DNA of 64,000 nucleotides from Forficula auricularia (GCA_024734495.1 JALMQS010000153.1:14288299-14352298), one strand, 5' to 3'. Shown: positions 1 to 49,009, counted from the stretch's first letter. Notes: generated from the letters alone by a model not told the origin. Translations and numbers: made by a program.

Positions 1-132
1 TTAAAAAAAATTCTTATTTATATATCTTTTTCCAGAGCAAAGGAATTTGTCTTCTCTATTAAATGGAACCTATACTTGAAAATGCTTGTAATGTGTAATC
101 GTAGATTCATAATATTTTTTTTTTTTTTTTAG

Positions 133-37673
<37,541 letters not shown>

Positions 37674-37731
37674 AAAGCTAAGAACAATAGCGTTTTCTGG
37701 GAGACCAACTTCTATTTATGTATTTACCTTT

Positions 37732-37981
37732 CCCAGACAGACTGGAATAATGCAGCAATATTGCGAACATTACACAATATTGGCAACATTGCAGTTGCAA
37801 CATTGAAGTGTCAGTATTCCTGCAACATTGGTAATGTTGCTGCAACAATGGCAATGTTGCTGCATTGTAAAAGAGGCGGACATAGGAATCTTGCTTCAAT
37901 GTTGCTCCAATGTTCCTGCAATCTCCCTGCAAGGTTTAATATTGCAATGTAATATTGCTGCAATATTCCCTTCTGTCTGGG
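37732..37981. mobile_element. MITE with cccagacag termini and gcaatattg repeats
   Basis: TIRs CCCAGACAGACTGGAATAAT and complement of ...tattcccttctgtctggg; internal gcaacattg/gcaatattgc repeats. No clear target duplication. Lies just after the RPC2 stop, so probably in the 3' UTR or flank. Confidence 0.7.
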
Positions 37982-38679
37982 TTGAGCTGAATTTCTGTTT
38001 CCCTTTTATTATTTTTTAATAATAATAAAAGGATTGTAATTTACTTGTGATTATTTGATTACTAAATTCTAAATTTTTTAGAATTAAAAAATAAGACTGC
38101 AAAAGTGAAATTATTTTTTGAAATTTTATTAAATTGAATCTTCCTTGCCCTATTTCCGTTTAAAGCTTACATGTACCAACTTTGAATTTAATATAGGTAT
38201 TGCAAATTGCTCGTTTTTTTTTCTTCTCTTCTTTAATGATGTCACTTTCCTTCAACTCATAATTCCGTTTCATTTCCATTTTCTTCCTTTCTTTTTTTCC
38301 CGTTTTTATTTTCAATCGACTCTTTCACTTTCTTAATTTGCCTCTTTCAAGAGAGAAATTATTTTAAATGTAAAATTCAAAGATTTAAATTTAACTTTAT
38401 TATTATTTACTTATAATGGTATCTCCTAGCGTAAATAAGTTTTCACTTGTTTTATATATTTAATAAATGTCCGTACTAACAGACATTTTGACCAAAATAA
38501 TTAATATCTGGTTAAATATAATTTTTTCGATGTTTATTCTATATCTTGTAAACCAAAATGCCATGGTTTCGCTCCAATTTTTTTCTTTATAAAAGTACTT
38601 TGAGCCGTTTTTCAGATATTTCGAAAAAACGAAACATTCATGCATTACAATAATTTAAAGTATTTTTGATGAAAGATTC

Positions 38680-38834
38680 TCATGTTCCATTGAAAAGTTT
38701 TTATTTTGCCGAGAGTAGCAGAGTTATTGATTCATAAAGAGGAAAAAAGACGTTTTCTGTCCTCTACTTGATACTTGTTTATTTGCATCAAGCAGAAGAT
38801 AACCTCTTTGTTCATTTAGATTTAGAACATGACG
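38680..38834. repeat. Foldback MITE (gccgagagtagcagag family)
   Basis: catgttccattgaaaagttt, gccgagagtagcagagttat and the mirrored gcatcaagcagaagataacc and aacatg. Short copy of the family at 5252-5452. Confidence 0.65.
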
Positions 38835-39096
38835 TTTTACTTTAGCAGGTACCGTCGCGCTATTGGCAAGTTTATTTTAACATACAACCTAGAGAAGAGT
38901 TGGACAATCGGTATTTTCGGTCTAGATAAACCTGAATTTTAAGTATTTTTCAGCATACAAGAGATTGACATTTCAAGTTGATTTCACAATGTTTATCTCT
39001 TCTACGCCCTCTTCATTTCAACAACATTGATATCAAGACGAGATCTTTATGATGAAATTATCCATTACATTTAATCAATTGTATTTATGAAAAATA

Positions 39097-39994
39097 CTAC
39101 CTTGATCAAAAAGTTTCAGGAATTTATTCAGAAAATCAAAAATACAAATTTATTTGTCAAAATCGATATTGTCCTATTCAAAGTACTCCCCATCGACTGC
39201 AGCGCAATTATGCCAGCGCTTGATCCAATCTTCGAAACATTTTTTATACTCGGTTTTCGGTATGGACTATCAGAACCGTTTCTGATTTTTACGATTTTAA
39301 AAATGAAATCGTCTTTGCATCAACGAGTTTGTATTCAATTTTGAGTTAATACGGTGCAAAAATGTTGAAGAAGTGTTACTCTATTCACAACAAACTTTTA
39401 TGTGTGGCCCAAGTTTTCGTGAGTCTGTCGAGGATGACGAACTCAGTCGACATCGAAAACCGACAAAAACGTCGATAAAATCAAAGAAATGATGGGCGAA
39501 AACTGTAAATTGACCATTGGAGAGATGGCAGCGAACTTGAACATCGCTTATGAATCCGTTCAAGACATTTTGTTTAATGATTTGGCTTTGAGACGCCAAA
39601 AAAGACCGGATTTGTGGGAATCACGTAACGCATGGTCGAACAATGCCATCGTTATCCGCAACTTTTTGACCAAGAACGGAACGAATACCATCCAACAGCC
39701 ACCGAATTCAACTGATTTGGCTCCCTTCGACTTACTCCTGTTTAGTTGACTCAAAAAATCGCTCCGGGGAACGCGTTTTAGCAGCCAAGTGGAGATAATG
39801 AAAAAATCGAAGACGACTCTGATGGCCAAACCAAAAACCGAATATAAAAAATGTTTTGAAGATTGGATCAAGCGTTGACATGAGTGCGTTGCAGTCGATG
39901 AGGAGTACTTTGAAGGGGACAATATTGATTTTGATTAATAAATTTGTATTTTTGATTTTCTGAATAAATTCCTAAAACTTTTTAATCAAGGGGT
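39097..39994 (+). mobile_element. Mariner-like element, palindromic internally rearranged derivative
   Basis: TA flanks and TIR-like ends ctaccttgatcaaaaagttt / complement of aaaactttttaatcaagggg. The left ~165 bp is an inverted copy of the transposase 3' end. The middle (39489-39750) encodes ENCKLTIGEMAANLNIAYES, then a jump to RNFLTKNGTNTIQQPPNSTD and LAPFDLLLF, the region of the last catalytic Asp of mariner. The end reads WIKRWHECVAV-like, DEEYFEGDNIDFD, with a frameshift. Non-autonomous. Confidence 0.8.
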
Positions 39995-40431
39995 TATAAA
40001 ATAAATTGATAATATGATTCAAGGCTAATATAAATTTATTTTATCCAAAAATCGAATCGATAGTTTACTGGAAATTAGCGAAATAAACCACATTGATTGC
40101 TCAGAATTCAAATGTGAGCTCACTGGAAACAGATGGTTTATCGGTTGTACAACTTCAAGAAAGATCGTATATTTTTGTAAAATATTCTTATTACATAAAA
40201 ACCAATCCTTTTAGTCTACAATACATTAGTGTATTAACATTTTCGATTTTGCCGCTTTTCCATTAACTGTTATCAGTGTTATGGCTACCTGGTGGCAGAT
40301 TGTTTAAACTACTCAATCTTTTATCTATAACTCAAAACTCAATCCTTTTCTTCGCCAGTTTCGATTTTTTTTCATGTGACAAAATTTCTCAAAAGCGATT
40401 AATAAAACTTAATATATACATTAAAGAAAAA

Positions 40432-40506
40432 ATGGCAGGTTCTGATTTTTTCAACAATATATCTAGAGGAACTAAAAAATTAAATGCACCACTTAATACC
40501 GCAATT
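40432..40506 (+). CDS. Polr3b: RPC2 copy B exon 1 (start codon)
   Basis: ATG in an A-rich insect-like context, then AGSDFFNNISRGTKKLNAPL NTAI and a gtaagt donor. The KKLNAPLNTAI end joins in phase to [14 protein letters not shown] of exon 2, aligning with human RPC2 PEQLAAPIPTVEEKW...LPAFL. The start is supported by frame, context and the next exon; upstream in-frame ATGs were not found nearby. Confidence 0.85.
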
Positions 40507-40765
40507 GTAAGTATTTTACATATATATAAATATAAACAATATGAAAACCTTTATTGGAAATCCAAACTATTCGGAAGAAATTCACCCATTATCAATGAAA
40601 TTTTAAGAAATTTGAAAAAATAGATTTTTTAATAAAATAATATAAAGTAACTTTATATTATTCTATTATTAACTATTTTGATTGTTTATGTCCATCGATT
40701 AAATTAATAAGTTGTTATAGGGAAATAAGGACATGCTATAGCTTATGCAAATATTTTTTTTTATG

Positions 40766-40803
40766 CCAACGTTTCTTCAAATTTGTTGACTTCCTCAGGG
40801 CTC
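40766..40803 (-). ncRNA. Hammerhead-like motif, left arm
   Basis: Minus strand CUGAGGA (40792-40798), stem II GUCAA/UUGAA with one mismatch, GAAAC (40771-40775), then GUUGGC pairing with the GCC before the core. Confidence 0.55.
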
Positions 40804-40968
40804 AAACAAATTAACTTCTTTGCATATTTGTCAATTTATAAATATTCATTCTTAGCAATAGGCCAGTCATTGAACAGATTAAAAATATTTCATATTTAAA
40901 TCTAAAAATATCTTTCTTTGAAAGAAAGATATTTTATAAATTTACAAATATGCAAAGAAGTTAATTTT

Positions 40969-41008
40969 GAGCCCTGAGGAAGCCAACAAATTTGACGAAA
41001 CGTTGGCA
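40969..41008 (+). ncRNA. Hammerhead-like motif, right arm
   Basis: CUGAGGA 40974-40980, stem II GCCAA/UUGAC (one mismatch), GAAAC 40997-41001, GUU, then GGC pairing with GCC. The two arms together imply a perfect ancestral GUCAA/UUGAC stem. Confidence 0.58.
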
Positions 41009-41773
41009 TAAAATTGTCCTTTTAAAATTTCCATTGATAAAGGGAGAATTTCTCTCGAAACGTTTGAATTTCTAAAAAAAGTTTTCACATTGTTTCTTAT
41101 AAAAGATTGGTATTTATTTATAAATGTTACAGATAAAGTATAAACTGCAGTCAATGTATCATTGACTAGTGAATATATACATCTACGTGCATTTTTAGAC
41201 ATAGTATCAATTGAAAAATAAAATGCACTCTATATCTAGCTAATCTTATGGTACATTGACTAGATTTTAGATAATGTATACAATGACGACTAGGCATTAC
41301 TCAAAGGGTCAAAGCATAAATTGTTTAATATTTTTTCGTGTGAAAGCTAGCTATACAAAATTTATAATTTCCATTTTAACCTAAAAATTACCAAATTACG
41401 CATACTAGTATGTTTAAAAAATTACTACTTTTAAATTAATTAATTATAAATTAAGCTAGTGTTCTTACATTTAAATTAATTAACAAAATCAAATATCAAA
41501 ATGAACATGAGAATTGTAGAAATTGTTTCTTTTTTTAAGCCTTTTTACGAAATTATGAAAACTCTCAGGCTATTTAGAAATGTCCCTATATTCTTTAAAT
41601 AAAAATAAAAAATACCACTATAAACATTATTTATTATTACAGAGAATGAAGGTTTACAAAAAAATTATTTATTGAAACTCTTAAATTCATCTTCAGTTGT
41701 TCAAATAAGTTTGAAAATAATTATTGTTTCTAAATAATTTTACTTTGGATTATAAAAATTTATACAGAGATTA

Positions 41774-41930
41774 TTGATAAAGATAAGAGTAAATAGATAT
41801 TTATTTAATATGGATTTACTATGAGTTAAGGATACTGGTCACTCATAGTAAATCCATATTAAATAAAATATCTATTTACTCTTATCTTTATTAAAGATGT
41901 TTCACCTTGCACCAACACCACAATCTCTAC
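41774..41930. repeat. Foldback MITE (gtgttggtgcaaggtgaaac family)
   Basis: gataaagataagagtaaata mirrored by tatttactcttatctttatt; right end gtttcaccttgcaccaacac. Relatives at 18731-18850 and 50075-50812. Confidence 0.6.
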
Positions 41931-42169
41931 TGATTAGAGATTATTGAAAAAACAATGTGAAATATAATTAATATGAGGGTACATCTGTTGCTCACGAAAG
42001 GCTTAAAAATTAAATTTTATCTAATCGAACTGAACAAGGAACCGAAATCGCCGATTGCCTAAGGCTCGCTGATATTTTTACTTGGGAATAGTCCTAAGTC
42101 TTTATAAATCAGTTGCATGCGGACATTATATTTTCATAGCATTTCCATTCCCATTTTATAGAGACTTAG

Positions 42170-42814
42170 GGCTGGAACACACTTGGCGTTTTTTACCGAT
42201 CGGATTTTTTACTGAGGCCTCCGTGCCAGTAGAGGCGCATAAACCTTCGGATTATTTAACGTCGACGGCAGCAATGCAGCCGACCACTTCTACTACTTTC
42301 GTCGGTTTTTTTACCGACAACTACATTCGTCAGTTAGCCGCTGAAATGGTGGCCTACGTGAGTAAATGCAAGTTTACACACTCGGCGTCCAGTCTACCGC
42401 CGACCGCTGAAGTTGAAAATTGAGAGTGGTGTATAGTGGTTATTATCATGGACGAAGGGGTTATAATTGACAATGAATTCTTAAATCAGGATACAAAGTG
42501 TAGAAGGCTCCAAATTCCTCTCTCCTTTTATTAATCGGATGAACCCAAATAAGTCTATTTTTTCGCTTCCTCTTCAATCGACGACGAAATAACAATAATG
42601 CAAGAAGTTGTTCTCTATTCATGTTATACACAACCCTATTTATAATATAACAAAACGACAATGAAATAGACTCTTGTTGTTGTTGCACGGTGTCAGATCT
42701 GTGATCGACTGATGATGGTGGCGTCGGCAAGAATGTTTACCGCCCAGTGTGTAAACGCTAGAGCGGCAGCGGCAGAAAATCCGATCGGTAAAAAACGCCA
42801 AGTGTGTTCCAGTT
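42170..42814 (-). mobile_element. PIF/Harbinger-derived element
   Basis: TIRs ggctggaacacacttggcgt and its complement, with ttttttaccgatcggatttt continuing the inverted repeat. Minus-strand 42461-42643 encodes NREQLLALLLFRRRLKRKRK and WVHPINKRREEFGAFYTLYP, the N-terminal region of Harbinger transposases (RFWVHPI..R...GE). The catalytic domain is absent. Confidence 0.78.
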
Positions 42815-43215
42815 GTGTTGAGCCCTTCAGTTCAATTACTATACATAAAATTTAATTCATCAAAATTAATTTTTTTGTTATAATATAATTTTATATTTAT
42901 TTATATTTAATTCTTTCTGAAATGATGTGCGGATATCATGAACATTTTGATTTATTAACACTAGGATTTAAATTTTAAAGTTTAAAATTTAAAAATTAAA
43001 GACTCTCCAAAAATAAATTCGTTTTATTTTTATATCTTAATGTGAAACCTACCAAGTATTTTTTATCCAATAATTTTAAATTTAAAAGAAAAAAATAATC
43101 ATCTTAATAGTTTTGTGAATACTTTGACTGTCTCATTAAAGAGTGTATACATTATCTAGTGAAAGTATTCATAAACCATACTGTGTATACTTTGAATGAT
43201 TTAGTCAATGTATAC

Positions 43216-44025
43216 CAGGGATGTTACGAATATTCGTAACCGCATCCGCAATAATCAATGCGGATATTCATGCGGATGCGAATGTAATACAAGTTGAGAC
43301 AAGAAAGAAATTGGGCGGGTTTTCGGTTCTCTTAATGCCAATTCCGAAGGGGCTAAAAGAATGAGAATGACTGATTCCACGGAAAATGATATGGAACAAC
43401 TAGGACCAGGGACATCAAGTTTAGTCAGAAAGCCATGCTTAAAAACGACCTTGCTATGATGTTAGATTCGTCAAGTGAAGATGAGAGTCAAGAAATACCA
43501 GAAAATGGTAGCACTGAAGCTGTACTCAAAAAGGAATTACTTTCTTACTGCACTAAAAAAGAGTCAATGTGGATGAAAATCCTCTTAAATGGTGGAGTGT
43601 TCATCGAGAGGAATTTAAGATATTATCACCGATAGCACGAAGATTTTTATCCACTCCACCAGGCAGTGTTCCTAGCGAACAATTATTTAGTAGCGCGGGT
43701 TTAATTTACGAACCTCTGCGTAACCGCCTTGAATCAGAAAAGGCGGCAATATTACTCTTTATTAAGTATAACGCTCCTATTTTTAACTTCACTTACTAAT
43801 ATGAAAATTAGTAAGTGAAGTTAAAAAAAATAGGAGCATTATACTTAATACTAATTTTCATTAATAAAAATGTTAATAATTACTTTATCATTGCTTTAAT
43901 TCTTCATTCATATACTATATTTATATAAGATCTTAAACATCCGCATCGGCGGATGTGAGCCTTTAAAAATCCGCATCCGCATTCACATCCACGGATGTGA
44001 AAAATCGACATCCGCAACATACCTG
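43216..44025 (+). mobile_element. hAT-derived element with dimerisation domain
   Basis: TIR-like ends cagggatgttacgaatattc and complement of gacatccgcaacatacctg; perfect duplication ATGTATAC at 43208-43215 and 44026-44033. 43569-43800 encodes NPLKWWSVHREEFKILSPIA, PPGSVPSEQLFSSAGLIYEP and LESEKAAILLFIKYN, the hAT C-terminal dimerisation fold. Subterminal gcatccgc repeats. Confidence 0.85.
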
Positions 44026-44172
44026 ATGTATACTAGTGAGTGTATACATTGATTATGTTTATACTTTGATGTTAACATATACATAGAACAATGAATAAAA
44101 AAATTTCAATATATTATTATATTAGTATTTTATATCCTTTTCTAATATTTATTTACTTTTTCCACAATATAG

Positions 44173-44327
44173 GAAAAAGAGAAGCTTGTTCCGGCGTTTC
44201 TGCAAGTCAAAGGCCTTGTTAGGCAACATATCGATTCTTTTGATCATTTTATTAACGTGGATATTAAAAAAATCGTCAGAGCAAATGACAAAGTATTCAG
44301 CGATGGCAATCAACTTTTTTATTTAAA
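44173..44327 (+). CDS. Polr3b: RPC2 copy B exon 2
   Basis: [39 protein letters not shown], then [13 protein letters not shown]. The VKGLV.QHIDSF.HFINV..KKI motif is the N-terminal signature of RPC2. Acceptor caatatag, donor gtaagt. Confidence 0.93.
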
Positions 44328-44807
44328 GTAAGTGATGTTTTCTCTGCAAATTGAATCTTATTGGGTATTTGTTTTTTTGACAGCGAACGGTTGGGACTAG
44401 AGTTTGGCTTTCCATTTTAAATTTTGAACCCGGCTTTCTGGTTCGAATCACGAGAGAGCAATACCTTCTGCAACAATTAAACGAGCCTAACGCCCTAGAC
44501 CAGTTCTTCTTAAACTTTTTGAAGTCGCGGTCCCCTGGAACCCAAGTCAATATCTCACGCCCCCCCCCCCTAATTTTTTAAATACAGATTGGTTAAAAAA
44601 CTATTTATAATTGTGAAAAAAATGTTATTATGTTTTGATTAATGAGTGTATGTATCCAAGTATTTAAGCTTATTTAACAATAATAATTTATTTATTAGTT
44701 GAATAAAAGATTTCACTGTCGATGGTAACAGAATTGTTTTTATTTTAGGTTAAAAATAAAATAGAGAGTCTTCTGTTTTTTAAATAAAATAATTTTTAAT
44801 TATTTCT

Positions 44808-44851
44808 AGAGACTATAGTTTCGAGCATTGCCTTCATCATCAGTCTATCAC
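44808..44851 (-). ncRNA. Hammerhead-like motif, left arm
   Basis: Minus strand CUGAUGA (44837-44843), stem II GAAGGC..GCUC partly paired, GAAAC (44818-44822), stem III ACUAUAGU, GUC. Confidence 0.62.
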
Positions 44852-44937
44852 AAATATTTCAAATTAGTTACAAATTATATATTTTTCAAAATTTTTCAAT
44901 GTATAAATCTTAATTTGTAACTAATTTGAAATATTTG

Positions 44938-44985
44938 TGATAGACTGATGATTAAGGCAATGCCTTCGAAACTATAGTCTCTAGA
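44938..44985 (+). ncRNA. Hammerhead-like motif, right arm
   Basis: CUGAUGA 44945-44951, stem II AAGGC/GCCUU with AAU loop, GAAAC 44968-44972, stem III ACUAUAGU, GUC at 44979, stem I UAGA/UCUA. Followed by gaaataattaaaaatta. Confidence 0.75.
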
Positions 44986-45059
44986 AATAATTAAAAATTA
45001 TTTTATTTAAAAAACAGAAGACTCTCTCATTTTATTTTTAACCTAAAATAATTTATTTG

Positions 45060-45246
45060 TTGGGGGGTCAGGTAGGCTAGGCGGTAGCATGACAGCGAGC
45101 TAAACTAGGGACCCGGGTTCGAATCCGACTCGAGGCATCCAGCTAAAATCTGACCCCGGGAGTAGAGACAAATTTGAAAAATAAATATATAGTATCGTAA
45201 AGTGGCTTATGGCTAAAAAGGCCGAAAAGCCCCAAAAAAAAAAAAT
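45060..45246 (+). mobile_element. tRNA-derived SINE
   Basis: A-box-like taggctaggcgg (45073-45084) and perfect B-box ggttcgaatcc (45116-45126), a ~90-bp tRNA-like head, an AT-rich body and a poly-A tail. Flanking attatttgtt-type direct repeats look like a target duplication. Its internal promoter would be used by RNA polymerase III, the enzyme whose subunit gene hosts it. Confidence 0.75.
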
Positions 45247-45429
45247 TATTTGTTACATTTGCGACTCTTCACGGCCCCCCTGCCGGTAATTCATGGCCCC
45301 CTACTTTAAGAAGCATTGTCCTAGACAACCTGAGATAAAAATAAATAAATGAAAGATATACGTCTCTTATTTAAACCCTTACTAAATTAATACAACTATA
45401 GCTATAAAGAATTCATAAAATAAACAACC

Positions 45430-45870
45430 TGAGTTGTTTAAACTAGAAAGCTGAAGTTTGACTTTACATTGGCTGGAGTCAAATGGGCCTTCGGAACGGG
45501 TCTTTAAAGAAGGTTATATTTATATACCAGACGTGTTGAAATCAATAATTCGTCCAAAAGCCCTATTTGTAATGAAACACACGTTTTCGAAAGGCCAACA
45601 CCCCTTCGCTGTTGAAATATATAAGAATCGAACCAACGCTTTCGCCAAATCGTTTATCTCTATAACCTCTAGAGAGTGAAACTCGCTTCCTGCCACCGTC
45701 TTCCCCGCAACTTATAGCCTTCAGCTGCTTAAGACCCGCATCCACAAGTACCTTCGACTGCAGCTCATAAAATTGCTTCCTCTTCTTCATTTCACGATCC
45801 AACTAGGCCCTTAGGGCTACACCTTCTTGGTGTAACTCCTCGCAATATATACCAATATTAAATTGAAAGT
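45430..45870 (+). mobile_element. CR1/Jockey-like non-LTR 3' fragment
   Basis: YIPDVLKSIIRPKALFVMKH, GQHPFAVEIYKNRTNAFAKS, ISITSRE, stop, NSLPATVFPATYSLQLLKTR. This is the RT ORF tail followed by a 3' UTR matching 4100-4215. Confidence 0.7.
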
Positions 45871-45904
45871 TTTTGCCGAGAGTAGCAGAATTTTTATATA
45901 TTTG

Positions 45905-46100
45905 AGAAATAAGAGAGTGTGTCTTCTGCTGGAATTATAAATTTTATTTATTTATAACGAGACTACAGATTCGAGGGCTTTTGCCCCCTTCATCAGTCCA
46001 TTGTAATAGACTGATGAAGAGGCAAAGTCCCTCGATATTAATAGTCTCGTTATAAATAAATAAAATTTATAATTCCAGCAGAAGACACTCTTTGTCTCCT
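45905..46100. repeat. Foldback with decayed hammerhead-like motifs
   Basis: Arms mirror gagtgtgtcttctgctggaa and aacgagacta. Left minus core CUGAUGA intact (45990-45996) but GAAUC replaces GAAAC; right plus core CUGAUGA (46011-46017) but GAUAU replaces GAAAC. Same family as 24665-24711. Confidence 0.65.
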
Positions 46101-46124
46101 TAATATACCAATATGTTATAAAAA

Positions 46125-46345
46125 TTGAAATGTTTTTATTTTGCCGAGAGTAGCAGAGTTGGTTATAAGAGAAACAAAGAGGTTGTCCTCTGCTTGATGC
46201 AAATAAACATACACACATATATATTAAAATATACACTATCTGTATTGTATATATTATTATATATACAGATATATATTTTGATATATATGTGTGTATATGT
46301 TTATTTGCATCAAGCAGAGGACAACCTCTTTGTTTCTCTTTATAA
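46125..46345. repeat. Foldback MITE (gccgagagtagcagag family)
   Basis: gccgagagtagcagagttgg, gaggttgtcctctgcttgat and mirrored gcatcaagcagaggacaacc around a TA-rich loop. Confidence 0.7.
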
Positions 46346-47214
46346 TAATAATATGATTTACAAAGTCTTTTTCGAAGATAGTTGTTTCACGGCAATTTAA
46401 CAATTCTACCATAATAATTAGTATTTCGTAAAATATTTTCACTCTAGAAGGCTTTCTTGTAGACCAAAAGGCCTTGATTTCGCCTATTTTTTTATCAAAA
46501 TAGTTTAAACCATCTTTCAGATATTCAGAAAATAGAAGCTAAAAAAAACAACACTTCATGCTTGACTATACACTGTATAGAAAGTAAAAAAATGTGTGTA
46601 TGAAAATATTTCTTATATTTTTAAAATATCTCTTTATTCATTTCAATTTCTGTTTTTCTTTTATATTTAAAATAATTGTATTCTAAATTATTTAACTAGT
46701 TTTATTTATATTATAATGTCTATTCTATTTATATTGTTATAATATGTCATTTATTGAAGATATTATTAAATTCTTTCTTAAAAATGCACTAATTATTTAT
46801 TTACATTTATAAAGTATAATAAAATTTGTGTGTGATCAGTGGCGTAAGTAGATTTTTTAGGCCCTTAAGCAAATTCTAACTACGGGGCCCCTTACTAACA
46901 TTTTTTTTATTTCAACTGTTTATGCAAAGGAAAATTATTTTTTAATTTAATAGCAGAGAATGAAATAGATATATTAAATGAAACATATATATATATATAT
47001 ATATATTTAAGGATTTTAAAATAGATTTAAATACGAGTATTAAAAGGTTTCAAAGAAAACTGATTCTAAATAAAAAAAAAAAAACATTTGTTTCTTGATT
47101 AATTCTGAGAATTTTTTATTTATATATATAAATTTTTTGAGGATACAAATTCTCTTTTAAATAGGTGTTAGTTTTGATCTTTTTTTTATAAAAAAACACA
47201 TTTTTATCTTTTAT

Positions 47215-47645
47215 TTTTTCTTTATTTTATTGTCACCCAGGAACGTTTCGACATTTACAAATATATCATCTTCAGCCTAAAAACATTTCAATATAAATCC
47301 AATCATTACAAAATATACAATGACAACTTCTCATCACAAAACAACACTCTCAAAAATTACATCAAATTGGAACAATCTTAAGATGGGAAAAATTCCCTCA
47401 CATCGAAATTATCATAACATGTTACATATTGTGATAATTTCGATGTGAGGGAATTTTTCCCATCTTAAGATTGTTCCAATTTTGATGTAATTTTGAGAGT
47501 GTTGTTTTGTGATGAGAGTTCTTCTTTGTAATGATTGAAATGTTTTAGGCTGATGTTGACATATTTGTGAATGTCGAAACGTTCCTGGATGACAATAAAA
47601 TAAAGAAAAATAAAAGATAAAAATGTTTTTTTTTTGTCAAAAAAG
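47215..47645. mobile_element. Foldback with hammerhead-like motifs inside hAT
   Basis: Arms mirror tttctttattttattgtcac, aggaacgtttcgacattta and tcacatcgaaattatca around 47420. The left minus-strand motif is intact; the right copy has CUGAUGU in the core. Confidence 0.75.
47238..47278 (-). ncRNA. Hammerhead-like motif, left arm
   Basis: Minus strand CUGAAGA (47269-47275), stem II GAUAU/AUGUC with a wobble pair, GAAAC (47245-47249), GUU then CCU pairing with AGG before the core. An AATAAA follows within ~20 nt on this strand. Confidence 0.58.
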
Positions 47646-48113
47646 AATAAAACTAACACCTATTTAAAAAAGAATTTGAATCCTCAAAAATTTAGATATA
47701 TAAATATATAAAACATATTTGAATATAAACAAAAATATAAAATGTTATTTAAATGATTTTTCGTCTAGATTTTGCAGCCGCAAATTTGTCAATTAGAGCC
47801 TTGACTTGATTCTTTATTCTCAATAGCAATCAATGCAAAATATTTCAGACGAGATTGTCCAATTGAATTTCTTTTAAAATCTTTTAGAATTTTTAATTTG
47901 CTGAATGTATTTTCTACTGTAGCAACAGTCACTGGCAAAGTAAAAATTATAATATATATATAATATATTGTATATACTTCAGATAAATCACTTTCCAAGC
48001 AACTAAATTTTTCAATTATAATATTTGCAAAGTCCCTTATTGACATAGATTCATTTAAATCGCTTTTCAGTTATGTTTGTAAATTGTATAGCAAATATAT
48101 CTGTTAGTAATTT

Positions 48114-48985
48114 TTAACTGACTTCAAAAAAGGAAGAGGTTCTCAATTCGACTGAATTTTTTTTGTGTCTATGTTACCTAATATCTTCGCCAATTGTGAA
48201 CCGATTTTGATTATGTTTTTGCATTGGGTTCAGTCTAGTTTCCGATTGGTCCCGGTTTTTTTATTTGGAATGGGACCTTTTTTGCTATGTTTGTTTAGGC
48301 ATTTCTTTGTTTATGAACCGATTTTAATGATTCTTATTTTATTGGAAAGAGGGTACCTTAGGGCTGGTCCCATATTAATTTGGTCAAGTTCTGAAGATAT
48401 GATCAATGACGAAATAACGTAAATCTCCAATTCTTATGACCAAATAATCGAAATTATAATAGATAAAAATCTTTTATAAATAAAAATCTTATAACATTCA
48501 TTTAAAACCTGCAAACGTTTCGAGAGAATTTCTATATTTATGAATTGAATTTCATTATCATTTTCTGGGATTAGTGGAGGGACAATTGAGGATGGATTGA
48601 AGGAACCAATCGACTTGATTGGGGAATAATGGAATTGAAATAATTATCGGAAAAGAGGTTTTTTTTATCTAATTAGATTTTTCCTCTTATTAAAAACAAG
48701 GACTAAAGATGAATAAGGACACTCGATGGTGGAGAAGTAATCTCCGGAATCGAAGCAAAAATACAATGTATACATTAATTAATGTAAAATAATTGGTTTA
48801 ATAAAATTAAAAAAAAAATTATCATTTTCTGATTCATTCGCACGACGCTTTTTCTTACAAGATGCATGCAAGGTATTATATTAAGTCACTATTAATAACA
48901 TCACTAAAAAGAGAAAAATAAAAATACTTTTTATAAAAAAATAAAACCGACTTTAAAAAAATTAAATGCAACAAATAAAATAATA
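48114..48985. repeat. ccgacttc interspersed repeat, second copy
   Basis: actgacttcaaaaaagga at the start, aacatcactaaaaagag and aaaccgactttaaaaa at the end, collinear with 12718-13100. A ~470-bp block (48420-48890) is extra. Confidence 0.55.
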
Positions 48986-49009
48986 AGAACTTAAAAGTTA
49001 ATGCTAGAG

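Larger units (their letters stand above)
37674..40431. other. Intergenic spacer between RPC2 copies
   Basis: Holds the copy A 3' flank (an aataaa-type signal near 38022), a MITE (37732-37981), a foldback (38680-38834), a palindromic mariner derivative (39097-39994) and the presumed promoter side of copy B. No other gene. The sequence just upstream of copy B may be duplicated promoter, but copy A's is outside the window for comparison. Confidence 0.6.
40755..41020. mobile_element. Foldback with paired hammerhead-like motifs
   Basis: Arms mirror ttttatgccaacgtttcttc...gacttcctcagggctcaaa and its complement around an AT-rich loop with an inner aaatatctttctttgaaag palindrome. Confidence 0.7.
40507..44172. 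other. Copy B intron 1
   Basis: Contains a ribozyme foldback (40755-41020), a MITE (41774-41930), a PIF/Harbinger derivative (42170-42814) and a hAT derivative (43216-44025). 41020-41770 and 42815-43207 are AT-rich with no gene. Confidence 0.65.
44740..45052. mobile_element. Foldback with paired hammerhead-like motifs
   Basis: Arms about 44740-44880 and 44912-45052 mirror ttattttaggttaaaaataa, tctagagactatagtttcga and caaatatttcaaattagtta. The very small loop gives an almost continuous hairpin. Confidence 0.85.
44501..45318. mobile_element. hAT element containing a ribozyme foldback and a SINE
   Basis: TIR-like ends cagttcttcttaaacttttt and complement of tactttaagaagcattg. Flanks ccctagac (44493-44500) and tcctagac (45319-45326) agree at 7 of 8. 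No transposase seen. Two later insertions account for more than half of its length. Confidence 0.75.
46837..48110 (-). mobile_element. hAT element, minus strand, with nested foldback
   Basis: Left terminus cagtggcgtaagtagatttt followed by ggccc as in many hATs. Minus strand 47789-48070 encodes ESMSIRDFANIIIEKFSCLE and LPVTVATVENTFSKLKILKD, SIGQSRLKYFALIAIENKE, the hAT dimerisation domain of the MYM/TTF-type family. The right terminus was not found. Confidence 0.75.

Noticed and set aside
45114..45130. Possible functional tRNA gene from the ggttcgaatcc box
   Set aside because: No cloverleaf could be formed; the A-box-like region, body and poly-A tail fit a SINE.
46200..46300. Palindromic repeats considered as a CRISPR-like or origin-like array
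   Set aside because: They are two arms of one foldback MITE around a TA microsatellite, in eukaryotic intronic DNA.
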